A stretch of DNA of 64,000 bases from Bacteroidota bacterium (GCA_009773455.1 WSXU01000008.1:124001-188000); one strand, 5' to 3'; counted from the first letter of the stretch, positions 8,908-17,911 are shown. A program made the numbers and translations. The notes: a model not told the origin generated them from the letters alone.

Positions 8908-9585
8908 ATCTTTTGAGAATAAATCCTGCCCCATAAGAGGTCTGATTAGTTCAGGACCCTCAGTTTTGACAGAATTCACCAGGGTATTGACTTTATAGAC
9001 TTTCATTCTGCTCTCAGTATATGGCTTCAGCATTTCCGAAAGATTTGCCTCATTATCCCCGTACAGCCATTCGTCGTACATCTCTTTGTCCAATATTACC
9101 GGCATCCGGTTATGAACAGGTTCCATCAGACTATTGGGGACTGTTGTAATGATAGCAAAAGAGCGGATTTTTCTTCCGGGTTCATGTGTCCATTCGTCCC
9201 AGAGTCCGGCCATGGCAAAAGGAGAGTCATCGGCCATAAGAAACCGGTAAGGTTGCTTATGGCCGGATCTGCTCCATTCATAAAATCCGTCAGCCGGCAC
9301 TATACATCTCCTCTTCCTGAAAGCCTGCCTGAACATAGGCTTCTCATCCAGACTTTCAGCCCGGGCGTTGATTACCGGGGTTGACCCCTGAAATTCCCTT
9401 GACCAGAAAGGAATCAGCCCCCATCTGAAAAATCTGAGCTTACGGGGTTCCTCAGCAGTAATAACCGCCAGATTCTGCGTCGGCGCTCCGTTATAGCGTG
9501 GAACATATGGTTCTGAACCACCGGCCAGTCTGAAAAATTCATTCAGTTGCTGTTCTTCTGTTGTAAGTGAAAATCGCCCGCACAT
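8905..9585 (-). CDS. yedK: SOS response-associated protein YedK (HMCES family)
   Basis: A 226-residue SRAP-domain protein that covalently shields abasic sites in single-stranded DNA through a thiazolidine link with Cys2. The N-terminus is MCGRFSL, so Cys2 is exposed after Met removal. The other active-site positions are present: Asn in INARAES, Glu in DGFYEWS and His in HNRMPVIL. Full family length. It stands alone between the lipoprotein operon and the divergent elbB. No LexA-type operator was recognised upstream. Confidence 0.95.
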   Translation of the reverse strand: MCGRFSLTTEEQQLNEFFRLAGGSEPYVPRYNGAPTQNLAVITAEEPRKLRFFRWGLIPFWSREFQGSTPVINARAESLDEKPMFRQAFRKRRCIVPADGFYEWSRSGHKQPYRFLMADDSPFAMAGLWDEWTHEPGRKIRSFAIITTVPNSLMEPVHNRMPVILDKEMYDEWLYGDNEANLSEMLKPYTESRMKVYKVNTLVNSVKTEGPELIRPLMGQDLFSKD

Positions 9586-9652
9586 AATCGCTGAATATTT
9601 GATAAAATTACTGTTTTTTTGCGGCGAATTCTTATTATACTGCTAATTTGAG

Positions 9653-9660
9653 TATTTTTG
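9653..9660 (+). promoter_or_regulatory. Putative -7 box of elbB
   Basis: TATTTTTG matches TAnnTTTG. It lies about 62 bases before the elbB ATG. No convincing -33 TTTG at the right distance. Confidence 0.35.
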
Positions 9661-9721
9661 GTAATACTGACGATTCAATTCCTGAAATCATTCCGGAAAC
9701 TGAAATAAAAATTCGAACATC

Positions 9722-10378
9722 ATGAAAAAATTTGCTGTTGTTCTTGCGGGTAATGGGGTTTTTGACGGGGCCGAAATTCACGAAGCCACCCTTACACTGC
9801 TTGCCATTAAAAAAAATGGCGCTGAATATGAAATTTTCGCGCCAGACATTCCCCAGCATCATGTTGTTAACCATCTCACCGGTAAAGAAATGTCTGAAAC
9901 CCGCAATGTTCTTGTTGAATCTGCCCGCATCGCCCGGGGGAAAATTAAACCGTTAAGTACATTCAATGCCCGTGATTTTGATGCTTTGATATTCCCGGGA
10001 GGTTTCGGTGTGGCCAAAAACCTGTGCAACTTCGCTACTGTTGGATCGGATTGTAAAATAAATGCTGATACCGAAAAGGCCATCAAGGATATGGCTACAC
10101 TCAAAAAGCCAATAGGAGCAATGTGTATTTCACCGGTTCTTATTGCTAAAACGCTTGGAAATGTTGAAGTCACTCTGGGTTCTGATCCGAATGATGCCAC
10201 AAATATCAGGAAAATGGGGGCTGTCCACATTAATACAGCACACGGTGAAGTGGTAAAGGATCCACACCGCCCGGTTTTTACCACACCATGCTATATGTTG
10301 GATGCTGACATTGTTCAGATTGCCGAAGGAACCGATAATATTGTAAAAGCAATTCTAAAAGAACTGGAAACCTCCTGA
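9722..10378 (+). CDS. elbB: ElbB-like glyoxalase (DJ-1/PfpI superfamily)
   Basis: 218 residues, the expected ElbB length. The opening KKFAVVLAGNGVFDGAEIHE, the FPGGFGVAKNL segment and the nucleophile-elbow Cys in GAMCISPVL are hallmarks of ElbB, a DJ-1-related protein with reported weak glyoxalase activity and a historical link to isoprenoid synthesis. The start MKKFAVVLAG fits the family N-terminus. The gene is transcribed alone, convergent with the NUDIX gene. Confidence 0.93.
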   Translation: MKKFAVVLAGNGVFDGAEIHEATLTLLAIKKNGAEYEIFAPDIPQHHVVNHLTGKEMSETRNVLVESARIARGKIKPLSTFNARDFDALIFPGGFGVAKNLCNFATVGSDCKINADTEKAIKDMATLKKPIGAMCISPVLIAKTLGNVEVTLGSDPNDATNIRKMGAVHINTAHGEVVKDPHRPVFTTPCYMLDADIVQIAEGTDNIVKAILKELETS

Positions 10379-10422
10379 GCAGCAAATGCAGGCCGGAAAT
10401 ACCCGGATTGTCTGGTTTTATT

Positions 10423-10866
10423 TTAAAACCATCCTTTTGCTTCTCCAAAATCCAGGGCATCTGCCACTACTTCATTGTGATCAAAAGCAAGCGGGGGCAG
10501 TTTTCTGATCTTGAACCAGCCGGCCTCTGCAGCATCATCCCCGCCAGCAACTTCCTGATTACTATTTCCATACATTCCTGCATATGCAATTGAAATAGTC
10601 CGGTGCCTTGGATCACGGTTCACTGCACCATAGGTATGGTATTGATAAAGTTTTATTCCCTTGATGCCGGTTTCCTCCTGAAGTTCACGATGTACGGCAT
10701 CCTCGGGAGTTTCATCTATATTGATAAATCCCCCTGGAGCTGCCCACATATCTTTAAAAGGAGGGTTTCTCCTCTTAATCAGCAAAACTTCCAATTCAGT
10801 CCCGGCTTTCCTGAAAACAAGGGCATCGACAGTTACTGCGGGTCTGGGATACGGATATGTATACAT
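10423..10866 (-). CDS. NUDIX hydrolase
   Basis: 147 residues with the complete Nudix box: GGFINIDET, then the REL-EETG element at about 46-68, where the catalytic glutamates bind metal. The N-terminal YPRPAVTVDALVFRKAG and the loop around KRRNPPFKDMWAAPGG are typical of ADP-ribose or NADH-type pyrophosphatases of Bacteroidota, sometimes found as domains of the transcription factor NrtR, but no DNA-binding part is present here. Substrate cannot be fixed. It lies downstream of a strong minus-strand terminator, so it has its own promoter. Confidence 0.9.
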   Translation of the reverse strand: MYTYPYPRPAVTVDALVFRKAGTELEVLLIKRRNPPFKDMWAAPGGFINIDETPEDAVHRELQEETGIKGIKLYQYHTYGAVNRDPRHRTISIAYAGMYGNSNQEVAGGDDAAEAGWFKIRKLPPLAFDHNEVVADALDFGEAKGWF

Positions 10867-10897
10867 CGTGAGAAGGTTTTGCGCGAAATTATAAATA

Positions 10898-10921
10898 AAA
10901 AATCCTGCCGGGCAGGATTTC
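10898..10921 (-). terminator. Intrinsic terminator of the gene at 11027-11350
   Basis: AAATCCTGCC and GGCAGGATTT form a tight GC-rich hairpin; read on the minus strand it is followed by a T-rich run (TTTTTTATTTA). It separates the upstream hypothetical gene from the NUDIX gene. Confidence 0.75.
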
Positions 10922-11026
10922 TTATCTCACACACACACGAGAAAACATATCTGTACAAAATCATGATATGCCAGAGAACAGGAAGTGTTTGTGGGAACAC
11001 TCTGCTGTCCTCATTTCTTTATGTCT

Positions 11027-11350
11027 TTAATACATTGTAAACTTTAACATAAGTTTATAATCACGGCTTTTTGAGTCTTCAGCCCTGAGGACCATGCTGT
11101 TAAGGCAGTCAGTAACATACCCCAACAGGCCGGGATGAGATCCAGTGCTATCGGAAACAGTGACCTGACCATCGCAATCTGTAGAAATCCTTACGTTGAC
11201 CACCCCCTCTAGATGACAAATTCTGGCAAAATCCGGAAAAGGAATACCCTTACTTATCTCCTCACGCAGGTAACTGTGTTCTGCAGCCGCAAACATCGAC
11301 CTGCTCCCATCACGGGCAACAACCATTACAACGGGTAAATCAGGGTTCAT
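11027..11350 (-). CDS. Small protein resembling a TonB C-terminal domain
   Basis: 107 residues without signal peptide or membrane segment. The stretch FARICHLEGVVNVRISTD, then GQVTV, then LNSMVLRAED and a final MLKFTMY has the strand pattern seen in TonB C-terminal (energy-transduction) domains. It lacks the membrane anchor and Pro-rich spacer of a working TonB. It could be a cytoplasmic relative, a fragment, or a false resemblance. Alone on its transcript, ended by a strong hairpin. Confidence 0.5.
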   Translation of the reverse strand: MNPDLPVVMVVARDGSRSMFAAAEHSYLREEISKGIPFPDFARICHLEGVVNVRISTDCDGQVTVSDSTGSHPGLLGYVTDCLNSMVLRAEDSKSRDYKLMLKFTMY

Positions 11351-11545
11351 AGTTATAAAATATCTGGTGGCACTTTATTAACCAATCTTGTGCCAAACTT
11401 TTATCAAGCTGGTTTTTAGATCATTAATATTTAACACTTAATAAATAGCGTCCGTTCTCAGGAAACGGTTGTCCGGAAATGAACGGCATTGTAACTAAGA
11501 CGGGGAGAATGGAGAAATGTTACCGGTGATCAGACAGTTTGTGTG

Positions 11546-12253
11546 CTAATCGCTTTCCGGTGAAGGAATAATTTCTTCGTTGCTGTTGGTTCCGGCTACA
11601 ATGATCACAATTTCGCCTTTGGGAGGATTTTGATCGTAATGCCTGGCCAGTTCTGCAAGCGTTCCGCGACGGTTTTCCTCAAAAAGTTTGGTGAGTTCCC
11701 TTGAAACACATGCCCGCCGGTCAGGGCCGGTCACTTCCGACAGTTGTTCAAGAAATTTTACCAGTCTGAAAGGTGATTCATAAACTATAAATGTACAGGG
11801 TAGTCCTGAAAGAAACTTCAATCTTGTTTGCCGTCCCTTTTTATGGGGAAGGAATCCCTCAAAGTAAAACCGGTCACTCGGCAAACCTGAATTTACCAGG
11901 GCCGGGACGAAAGCTGTCGGCCCCGGGAGGGTTTCAATCTCAATCCCCATTGAAATGCAGGTCCTGACAAGCAGGAAACCCGGATCTGAAATACCGGGTG
12001 TCCCGGCATCGGTAACCAATGCCACCGATTCTCCGGCTGAAATCCGCGCTGCAATAGAGTCAGCAGTCCGGTGTTCATTGTGCATATGGTGAGCAATCAT
12101 TTTATTCTCAATGCCAAAATGCCTTAACAACATCCCGGTTTTGCGGGTGTCTTCGGCAAGTATCACATTCACTTCCTTTAACACCCTGATGGCCCTGAGT
12201 GTCATATCTTCAAGGTTACCAATCGGTGTAGGAACAAGATAAAGTTTTGGCAT
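11546..12253 (-). CDS. rsmI: 16S rRNA (cytidine-2'-O)-methyltransferase RsmI
   Basis: 235 residues of the tetrapyrrole-methylase fold that 2'-O-methylates C1402 of 16S rRNA. The opening KLYLVPTPIGNLEDMTLRAI, AEDTRKTGMLLRHFGI and VTDAGTPGISDPGFLLV are diagnostic, and the end has the PPKGEIVIIVAG segment. It begins 17 bases after the M28 peptidase stop, in one minus-strand operon with it. The divergent thymidine kinase gene sits beyond the operon start. Confidence 0.97.
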   Translation of the reverse strand: MPKLYLVPTPIGNLEDMTLRAIRVLKEVNVILAEDTRKTGMLLRHFGIENKMIAHHMHNEHRTADSIAARISAGESVALVTDAGTPGISDPGFLLVRTCISMGIEIETLPGPTAFVPALVNSGLPSDRFYFEGFLPHKKGRQTRLKFLSGLPCTFIVYESPFRLVKFLEQLSEVTGPDRRACVSRELTKLFEENRRGTLAELARHYDQNPPKGEIVIIVAGTNSNEEIIPSPESD

Positions 12254-12270
12254 CAGGCGATCATGTTAAT

Positions 12271-13635
12271 TTATTGGTTGTCTCCAACGTGGATCACAGC
12301 ATCTTTCCGGTAACTTGTCAGAAAATCGCGCAGCAACCTGAAGATATCATCATATTCGGTAAACGGTACCCTATCTGCACTGTCGTAAATGTTGTGATAT
12401 TCCCGGTGCTCCTTACCCATCGAATAGATAAATACAGCAGGTACTCCAGCCCTGAAGAAAGGACAATGATCACTGTTACAGCTTTCTCCACGCGGTGCTA
12501 CCTTCAGAATATATTCGTTGTCTGTATTTATTTTTGCGATCCTTTCAAACTGCTGAAGAAATGTTTTCCCGTTAACAATGGTGATTCCTTCACTACCGGT
12601 TCCAACCATATCCAGATTTATCAGGAAAGAAATCTTTTTCAGCGGAAAAAGGGGATTCCCAACATAAAACTCCGATCCGTTCAACCCGGTTTCTTCACCC
12701 GAAAAGGCCATAAATGCAATACTATAGCGTGGTTTGTTTCCGGGTTGGGAAAAATGCCATGCCAAATCAAGCATCATAGCAGTTCCACTTGCATTGTCGT
12801 TAGCCCCGGGGAAAACAACATCTTTTCCCATCATCCCCAGGTGATCAAAATGGGCAGTAATTACCAGAAACGAATCGGATAATTCCGTCCCGTGAATAAA
12901 ACCTATCACATTCCTGACCTGGTAAGCCGGGTTGAATTCTGCTTCAATGCATACTTCTGCCTTCGTGGGTTTGACCGGCACAGCAGGTTTCAGAACTTCG
13001 AAAACCGGAAATGACTTTTGTTTATATGCTGATGAAACGCTGAAAAGAAGCCTGTCCTTGCCTGAAAGCACAATAAACCCGGCTGATTTAATGAAATTGG
13101 TGCGGATCAGGGAATCTGCCAGCGGAAGCTGCTCTTTGGGAATTGAAGATTTATCGATTAAAACAAGGATGTCGGAATAGTCCCTGCCTTTGAGCTTTGA
13201 AAGCTTTTCGGAACTTTCAAAGAATTTGGATTTTAGTTCCCTGATCTTGTATGTGCCATTTATTGCAGGGCTCGACCCTGAAATAATGAAATCAATCCCG
13301 GGTTTTAACACCTTTCCGTTTATCTGAAGTCCGACCTTACCAGGGAAAGTATTGACCGGTAAATTGAAAGGTTGAAAATAACTGTCTGAAAAGCTTTCCA
13401 ACCCATACCGCTTCATTTCTGAAGCAATAAAATCAGATGCTTTCCGATTGCCTTCATTCACATATCCACGACCGGCCATGCTTTCTGAAGCCAGTGTATC
13501 AACGATATATTTTGCATAGGTTTTATCCTGTGCGGTTAACTTGCCCGGAACAATGAAATAAATCCCGATAACAAGAAGAACGGCAGCCGGATGAAACAGA
13601 TATCCCTTATTTTTTGACATTCTGATCTGGTTCAA
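12271..13635 (-). CDS. M28 family zinc aminopeptidase, secreted
   Basis: 454 residues with an N-terminal hydrophobic export segment (about 12-35) and a C-terminal M28 domain. The two-zinc ligand set is visible: His in TAHFDHLG, Asp in PGANDNASG, the catalytic Glu pair in SGEETGLNGSE, Asp in LINLDMVGTG and His in CNSDHCPFF. A PA-like insert is likely between about 110 and 220. It should remove N-terminal residues from peptides in the periplasm. Seven bases separate it from the upstream hypothetical gene and 17 from rsmI. Confidence 0.92.
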   Translation of the reverse strand: MNQIRMSKNKGYLFHPAAVLLVIGIYFIVPGKLTAQDKTYAKYIVDTLASESMAGRGYVNEGNRKASDFIASEMKRYGLESFSDSYFQPFNLPVNTFPGKVGLQINGKVLKPGIDFIISGSSPAINGTYKIRELKSKFFESSEKLSKLKGRDYSDILVLIDKSSIPKEQLPLADSLIRTNFIKSAGFIVLSGKDRLLFSVSSAYKQKSFPVFEVLKPAVPVKPTKAEVCIEAEFNPAYQVRNVIGFIHGTELSDSFLVITAHFDHLGMMGKDVVFPGANDNASGTAMMLDLAWHFSQPGNKPRYSIAFMAFSGEETGLNGSEFYVGNPLFPLKKISFLINLDMVGTGSEGITIVNGKTFLQQFERIAKINTDNEYILKVAPRGESCNSDHCPFFRAGVPAVFIYSMGKEHREYHNIYDSADRVPFTEYDDIFRLLRDFLTSYRKDAVIHVGDNQ

Positions 13636-13641
13636 TTCCGG

Positions 13642-14451
13642 TTACATATATCTTCTTACAATAAATTCCCGTAGTTTTTTCCAGACCTGATTCTGATCAT
13701 TCCAGCTATACCGTGATTTTAAATCTGCCAGTAGCATTTCTGCCTCTTTGATGCCGATGCATGAATTCAGCAGATTAACAGCCTCTGTATAACGATCTGA
13801 AGATCCTTCAAACAGCTCATTGATAAACTGGAATTTGTCATTCAGTCCGATGGCTGATTTCAAATCACTGATTGGCTTTAATTGCATACGATCGGCCAAT
13901 GAAAGATCACTTCTCCCGGAAGTGATTCTATCGTTGAGAGAAGGAGTATCAGATTTAAGTTTATCGGCAATAGTCGGTGCTCCAAACAGGTCAACCGGCA
14001 CTGAAACAGTTTTATTTACCTCTGGCCCGGGATCGCGCACAAATTCACTTTCTGAATTAAATTCACTGACAATCAAAGGTGGTGATTCCTGTGAAACAGT
14101 TTTCCCGGCTGAAGGGGATTCGGCCTGTGTAAATTCCGGATGAACCGGAGCCTGTTCGGGCTTTTCTTCGAATGGGATAACCGGTGGAGACGTAACCGGT
14201 ATTTTTGTAACATCTGTTTGGATTGGCTCAGGGTTTAATTCAACAGGCAGGGTTATCTCCTGAACATTGGTTGCAGTTTTGTCAACAACAGGAGCCTCCT
14301 TACGCATAGCTTCTGTCTTCACATACAACTGTCTCAGTAATGAGAGTATAAGATCAGCATCAAGCGGATGAACAGTTCCTTCAGGGAGATGATCGAACCG
14401 GTCAGAAAGTTCATGGATAAGTTGCCTTATTTCGGATTTTAATGATTCCAT
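13642..14451 (-). CDS. Hypothetical protein with a C-terminal helical domain
   Basis: 269 residues. The N-terminal ~60 residues are helical (LKSEIRQLIHELSDRFDHLP). The middle (about 60-190) is low complexity, rich in Pro, Glu, Thr and Val, and probably disordered. The C-terminal ~85 residues (LSLADRMQLKPISDLKSAIG, then DKFQFINELFEG and EAEMLLADLKSRYSW) look like a conserved Bacteroidota helical domain. No signal peptide, so cytoplasmic. It is the first gene of the operon with the M28 peptidase and rsmI. Function unknown. Confidence 0.75.
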   Translation of the reverse strand: MESLKSEIRQLIHELSDRFDHLPEGTVHPLDADLILSLLRQLYVKTEAMRKEAPVVDKTATNVQEITLPVELNPEPIQTDVTKIPVTSPPVIPFEEKPEQAPVHPEFTQAESPSAGKTVSQESPPLIVSEFNSESEFVRDPGPEVNKTVSVPVDLFGAPTIADKLKSDTPSLNDRITSGRSDLSLADRMQLKPISDLKSAIGLNDKFQFINELFEGSSDRYTEAVNLLNSCIGIKEAEMLLADLKSRYSWNDQNQVWKKLREFIVRRYM

Positions 14452-14498
14452 TTTATTAACAATTTATAAACCGGAGGAATGTGAATGTTGAATGACGC

Positions 14499-14506
14499 TA
14501 TTTTTG
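14499..14506 (+). promoter_or_regulatory. Putative -7 box of tdk
   Basis: TATTTTTG, then TATTTTGCGCC, about 100 bases upstream of the tdk ATG. Fits TAnnTTTG; the -33 element is unclear. Confidence 0.3.
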
Positions 14507-14606
14507 TATTTTGCGCCCTGAATAAGAATCCGGTCCGAAATGGTCCGGGATATAACTCTGGTTTCAGAGGTTAAAATTAGTAAAGATATCAGTTCAAGTT
14601 AAAGAA

Positions 14607-15185
14607 ATGTTTCTCGAAAGCGCCATTAACCCTTCACAACGCAGAGGCTGGATAGAAATTATCTGCGGCTCGATGTTCTCGGGAAAAACTGAGGAACTGA
14701 TCCGCAGGTTAACGCGTGCCCGCATTGCAAAGCAGCGCGTTGAAATATTCAAGCCGGCCGTTGATACCCGTTACGACGAAGTAAATGTGGTATCACACAA
14801 CGAGAACTCCATTACATCGACGCCGGTGCAGGCTTCCTCGCAGATTTTGATTTATGCCAACGAAGTGGATGTTGTGGGGATAGATGAAGCGCAGTTTTTT
14901 GATGAAGAATTAATTTCAGTGTGTAACAAGCTTGCCAACAGCGGTATACGTGTTATAATTGCCGGGTTGGATATGGATTTTACCGGGAAACCTTTTGGCC
15001 CTATTCCGGCGTTGATGGCAACTGCTGAATACGTCACCAAAGTTCACGCGATCTGCATGCAGTGCGGCAACCTTGCACATTATTCACACCGGAAAACCGA
15101 TGAGAAAAAGCTTGTCATGCTTGGTGAAACCGACACTTATGAACCCCTTTGCAGGGATTGCTTTACCAGGGCAAGGCAGAAATAG
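14607..15185 (+). CDS. tdk: Thymidine kinase
   Basis: 192 residues, type II thymidine kinase of the deoxynucleoside salvage pathway. Walker A is [11 protein letters not shown] (about 23-33), the DEAQFF motif carries the base-binding acidic residues, and the lasso/zinc region has CMQCGN and a C-terminal CRDC, giving the four zinc Cys. ATG start gives [17 protein letters not shown], typical for Bacteroidota. Monocistronic and divergent from the hypothetical-M28-rsmI operon. Confidence 0.97.
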   Translation: MFLESAINPSQRRGWIEIICGSMFSGKTEELIRRLTRARIAKQRVEIFKPAVDTRYDEVNVVSHNENSITSTPVQASSQILIYANEVDVVGIDEAQFFDEELISVCNKLANSGIRVIIAGLDMDFTGKPFGPIPALMATAEYVTKVHAICMQCGNLAHYSHRKTDEKKLVMLGETDTYEPLCRDCFTRARQK

Positions 15186-15269
15186 GTTTCCGGCCTGCTT
15201 CCTGATCAGAGTTTGCAGGAATATCAACCGCCTGGTATTTAACTCCGGACGCTGTACTCCGAAATTTTG

Positions 15270-15277
15270 TAATTTTG
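15270..15277 (+). promoter_or_regulatory. Putative -7 box of the cyclophilin pair
   Basis: TAATTTTG followed by CCGG, 22 bases before the ATG at 15299. It overlaps an upstream in-frame TTG (15275), which therefore cannot be a translated start if this is the promoter. Confidence 0.4.
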
Positions 15278-15298
15278 CCGGAAGATAATACGATACAT

Positions 15299-16162
15299 AT
15301 GCGTTCCGGTTACAATTCAATTCAAAGCATACTGGTTCTGTTCATTTTGCTTTTACCGGCTTTCGTTCCGGCGCAAAGCAATGAAAAAGAGACGCTGGTT
15401 GTAATCGGTACACCCAAAGGAGACATCACCCTGATGTTGTATGATGATACTCCGCTGCACCGTGATAATTTCCTCAGGCTGGCAGGTGAAGGTTTTTTTG
15501 ACAGCACCCTGTTTCACCGTGTAATCAGGAATTTCATGATTCAGGGCGGTGATCCTGATTCAAAACATGCGGCAGCCGGCGTAGAGCTGGGTGAAGGTGG
15601 TCCGGGTTATGACCTGCCTTCTGAAATAAACGCCGGGCATTTCCACAAAAGGGGTGTGCTGGCAGCTGCCCGCGAAGACGATAAGGTCAACCCGAAAAGA
15701 CTCTCATCGGGTAGTCAGTTCTATATTGTTCAGGGGAAAGTGTATTCACAACAGGATCTGGATAAAATTGAGAAAGAACAAAATTCACTAACAAAGCAGC
15801 GGATTTTTGTCGGTATCATGGACAATCCGGCAAACCTCAGCATCCGGAATCAGTTTTTTTCGCCGGATGCCAAAAAAGACTCTGTTCATTTCCGCTTTCT
15901 TCTCGACACGCTGAACAAAATGATTGACAGGGAATATGTGTTGATTCCTGAATTTAAACTTTCTGAAGAACAGCGCAGGGTATACACTACCATAGGTGGA
16001 ACCCCGCAACTTGACGGGAAATATACCGTTTTCGGAGAGGTTGTGCGTGGTATGGAAATTGTGGATGCCATTGCCTCCGAAAAAACCGACAAAAACGACC
16101 GGCCCCTGAATGATGTGAGAATGTTTGTTAAAATAATTACCCGTAAAAAATCCAATCCATGA
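15299..16162 (+). CDS. Secreted cyclophilin-type peptidyl-prolyl isomerase (long form)
   Basis: About 287 residues: signal peptide (SIQSILVLFILLLPAFVPAQ) then a cyclophilin fold with LFHRVIRNFMIQGGD (catalytic Arg, Phe, Gln), LAAAREDDKVNPKRLSSGSQ and FYIVQG. Between FYIVQG and GGTPQLDGKYTVFGEVV it carries an insertion of about 100 residues, roughly 50 longer than that of its neighbour. It assists folding in the periplasm. I start it at the ATG at 15299; an in-frame TTG at 15275 overlaps the -7 box. Its stop overlaps the ATG of the second cyclophilin by four bases. Confidence 0.93.
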   Translation: MRSGYNSIQSILVLFILLLPAFVPAQSNEKETLVVIGTPKGDITLMLYDDTPLHRDNFLRLAGEGFFDSTLFHRVIRNFMIQGGDPDSKHAAAGVELGEGGPGYDLPSEINAGHFHKRGVLAAAREDDKVNPKRLSSGSQFYIVQGKVYSQQDLDKIEKEQNSLTKQRIFVGIMDNPANLSIRNQFFSPDAKKDSVHFRFLLDTLNKMIDREYVLIPEFKLSEEQRRVYTTIGGTPQLDGKYTVFGEVVRGMEIVDAIASEKTDKNDRPLNDVRMFVKIITRKKSNP

Positions 16163-16812
16163 AAAATCTGAGTTTGTTGTCTGCATTGTTGATCCTTGCA
16201 GTAACCATTTCCGTTGCACAGGCGCCAAAAGCCCAGACCACTGCCCAAAAACAGACTAAAATTCTGATAGAAACCGAGTATGGCAATATGACTGCCGTGC
16301 TTTACAATGAAACACCACAACACCGGGATAATTTCGTAAAACTTATCAAACAGGGCTGGTATAACGGATCCATCTTTCACCGGGTAATCCGGAATTTTAT
16401 GATTCAGGGCGGAGGGAAAGAGAGCCAGATGAACGATCCGGGTTATACCATCCCGGCTGAGTTCAATTCAAAGTATTTCCACAAGAAAGGGGCCCTTGCC
16501 GCTGCCCGCAAACCCGACCAGGTAAACCCGAAAAAAGCATCCTCCGGATCACAGTTCTATATTGTTCAGGGTCAGGTACTCAAAGATCAGCAGCTTGACA
16601 TGTTCGAAAAGCAAACCAATAAAAAAATCAGTGCGGAAAGAAGGGCAGCCTATAAAACTGTGGGTGGAACCCCACATCTTGATGATGAATACACTGTTTT
16701 CGGAGAAGTCATCTCAGGTCTTGATGTTATTGATAAAATAGCTGCTGTTCAGACCGGCTCGGGTGACAAACCCGTGAAGGACGTTAAAATGAAAATTACT
16801 GTAATTAAATAA
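16159..16812 (+). CDS. Secreted cyclophilin-type peptidyl-prolyl isomerase (short form)
   Basis: 217 residues with a signal peptide (MKNLSLLSALLILAVTISVA) and a full cyclophilin domain: IFHRVIRNFMIQGGG, SSGSQFYIVQGQ, GGTPHLDDEYTVFGEVI. It is a paralogue of the preceding gene and starts within its stop codon (ATGA overlap), so the pair is translationally coupled and probably arose by tandem duplication. It too has an insert between FYIVQG and the last strands, with DMFEKQTNKKISAERRAAYK. Periplasmic proline isomerisation is the expected role. Confidence 0.94.
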   Translation: MKNLSLLSALLILAVTISVAQAPKAQTTAQKQTKILIETEYGNMTAVLYNETPQHRDNFVKLIKQGWYNGSIFHRVIRNFMIQGGGKESQMNDPGYTIPAEFNSKYFHKKGALAAARKPDQVNPKKASSGSQFYIVQGQVLKDQQLDMFEKQTNKKISAERRAAYKTVGGTPHLDDEYTVFGEVISGLDVIDKIAAVQTGSGDKPVKDVKMKITVIK

Positions 16813-16885
16813 ATTATAAACACATTTCACTCAATTATCAGAGCGGCATTGTGTTTCAGCGCCTTGATGGCAAATCATACGGTGA

Positions 16886-17911
16886 ATGAAAGATCAGATC
16901 AATAATTACCTGGCAGAGATAGACTCCTTTAAAGCAAGTACAAAAGATGAACTGGAACAGTTCCGTATCAGGTTTTCCGGTAAAAAGGGAATCCTGAACG
17001 ATTTGTTTGCCGGGTTCAAAAATGTAGCGGCTGAAGAGCGTCGTGAAATGGGTGTTCTGTTAAACGAGCTGAAAGGCCGGGTACAGGAGAAGATCGACAA
17101 TCTTCGCGAAAGCCTTGAAGGACAGGAAACAGCTTCCGGCCCTGCACAAGACCTTACCCTTCCTGTAAATTTCACCGATTCCGGCTCCCGGCATCCGTTG
17201 ATGATCATCCGCAACCGTATGATCGAAATTTTCTCGCGGGTAGGATTTACTGTGGCCGAAGGCCCGGAAATTGAGGATGACTGGCACAATTTTTCCGCGC
17301 TGAATTTTGCCCCGGAACATCCTGCCCGTGATATGCAGGATACATTCTTTATCGAAAAAGATCCTGACATTGTGCTTCGTACCCATACTTCAAGTGTTCA
17401 GGTGAGGGTGATGGAAAAAACCAAACCACCCATCCGCATGATTTTCCCGGGAAGGGTTTACCGCAACGAGGCTATTTCAGCACGGGCGCATTGCTTTTTC
17501 CACCAGGTAGAAGGTTTGTATGTGGATAAAAACGTAAGCTTCGCCGACCTGCGCCAGACCATGCTCTACTTTGCCAAAGAGATGTTCAGCGCGGATACCC
17601 GCATCAGGCTGAGGCCCTCCTATTTCCCGTTTACCGAACCTTCGGCCGAAATGGACATCTCCTGCAACCTCTGTGGTGGTAAGGGCTGCGGATTCTGCAA
17701 ATACACCGGCTGGGTCGAGATTCTCGGCTGCGGCATGGTGAACCCCAATGTGTTGAAAAACTGTGGCATTGACCCTGATGTTTATTCTGGTTTTGCCTTC
17801 GGAATGGGCGTAGAACGCATTACCAACCTGGTTTTCAATGTAAAAGACCTGCGCATGTTCTCCGAAAACGATGTGCGTTTTTTGCAGCAGTTTGAATCGG
17901 CCTGGCAGTAG
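16886..17911 (+). CDS. pheS: Phenylalanyl-tRNA synthetase alpha subunit
   Basis: 341 residues, normal PheS length. N-terminal coiled-coil tRNA-binding arm (about 1-90), then the class II catalytic core: motif 2 region with FPGRVYRNEAISARAHCFFH and motif 3 GMGVERITNLVFNVKDLRMF. A Cys-rich loop CNLCGGKGCGFCKYTGW near 255-270 is a known feature of many bacterial PheS. It charges tRNA-Phe with the beta subunit, whose gene is not in this window. Monocistronic here. Confidence 0.97.
   Translation: MKDQINNYLAEIDSFKASTKDELEQFRIRFSGKKGILNDLFAGFKNVAAEERREMGVLLNELKGRVQEKIDNLRESLEGQETASGPAQDLTLPVNFTDSGSRHPLMIIRNRMIEIFSRVGFTVAEGPEIEDDWHNFSALNFAPEHPARDMQDTFFIEKDPDIVLRTHTSSVQVRVMEKTKPPIRMIFPGRVYRNEAISARAHCFFHQVEGLYVDKNVSFADLRQTMLYFAKEMFSADTRIRLRPSYFPFTEPSAEMDISCNLCGGKGCGFCKYTGWVEILGCGMVNPNVLKNCGIDPDVYSGFAFGMGVERITNLVFNVKDLRMFSENDVRFLQQFESAWQ

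Noticed and set aside
12247-12882. 211-residue plus-strand reading frame over the M28 peptidase
   Set aside because: Antisense to a gene with all zinc ligands in place; codon pattern and composition suggest a shadow frame.
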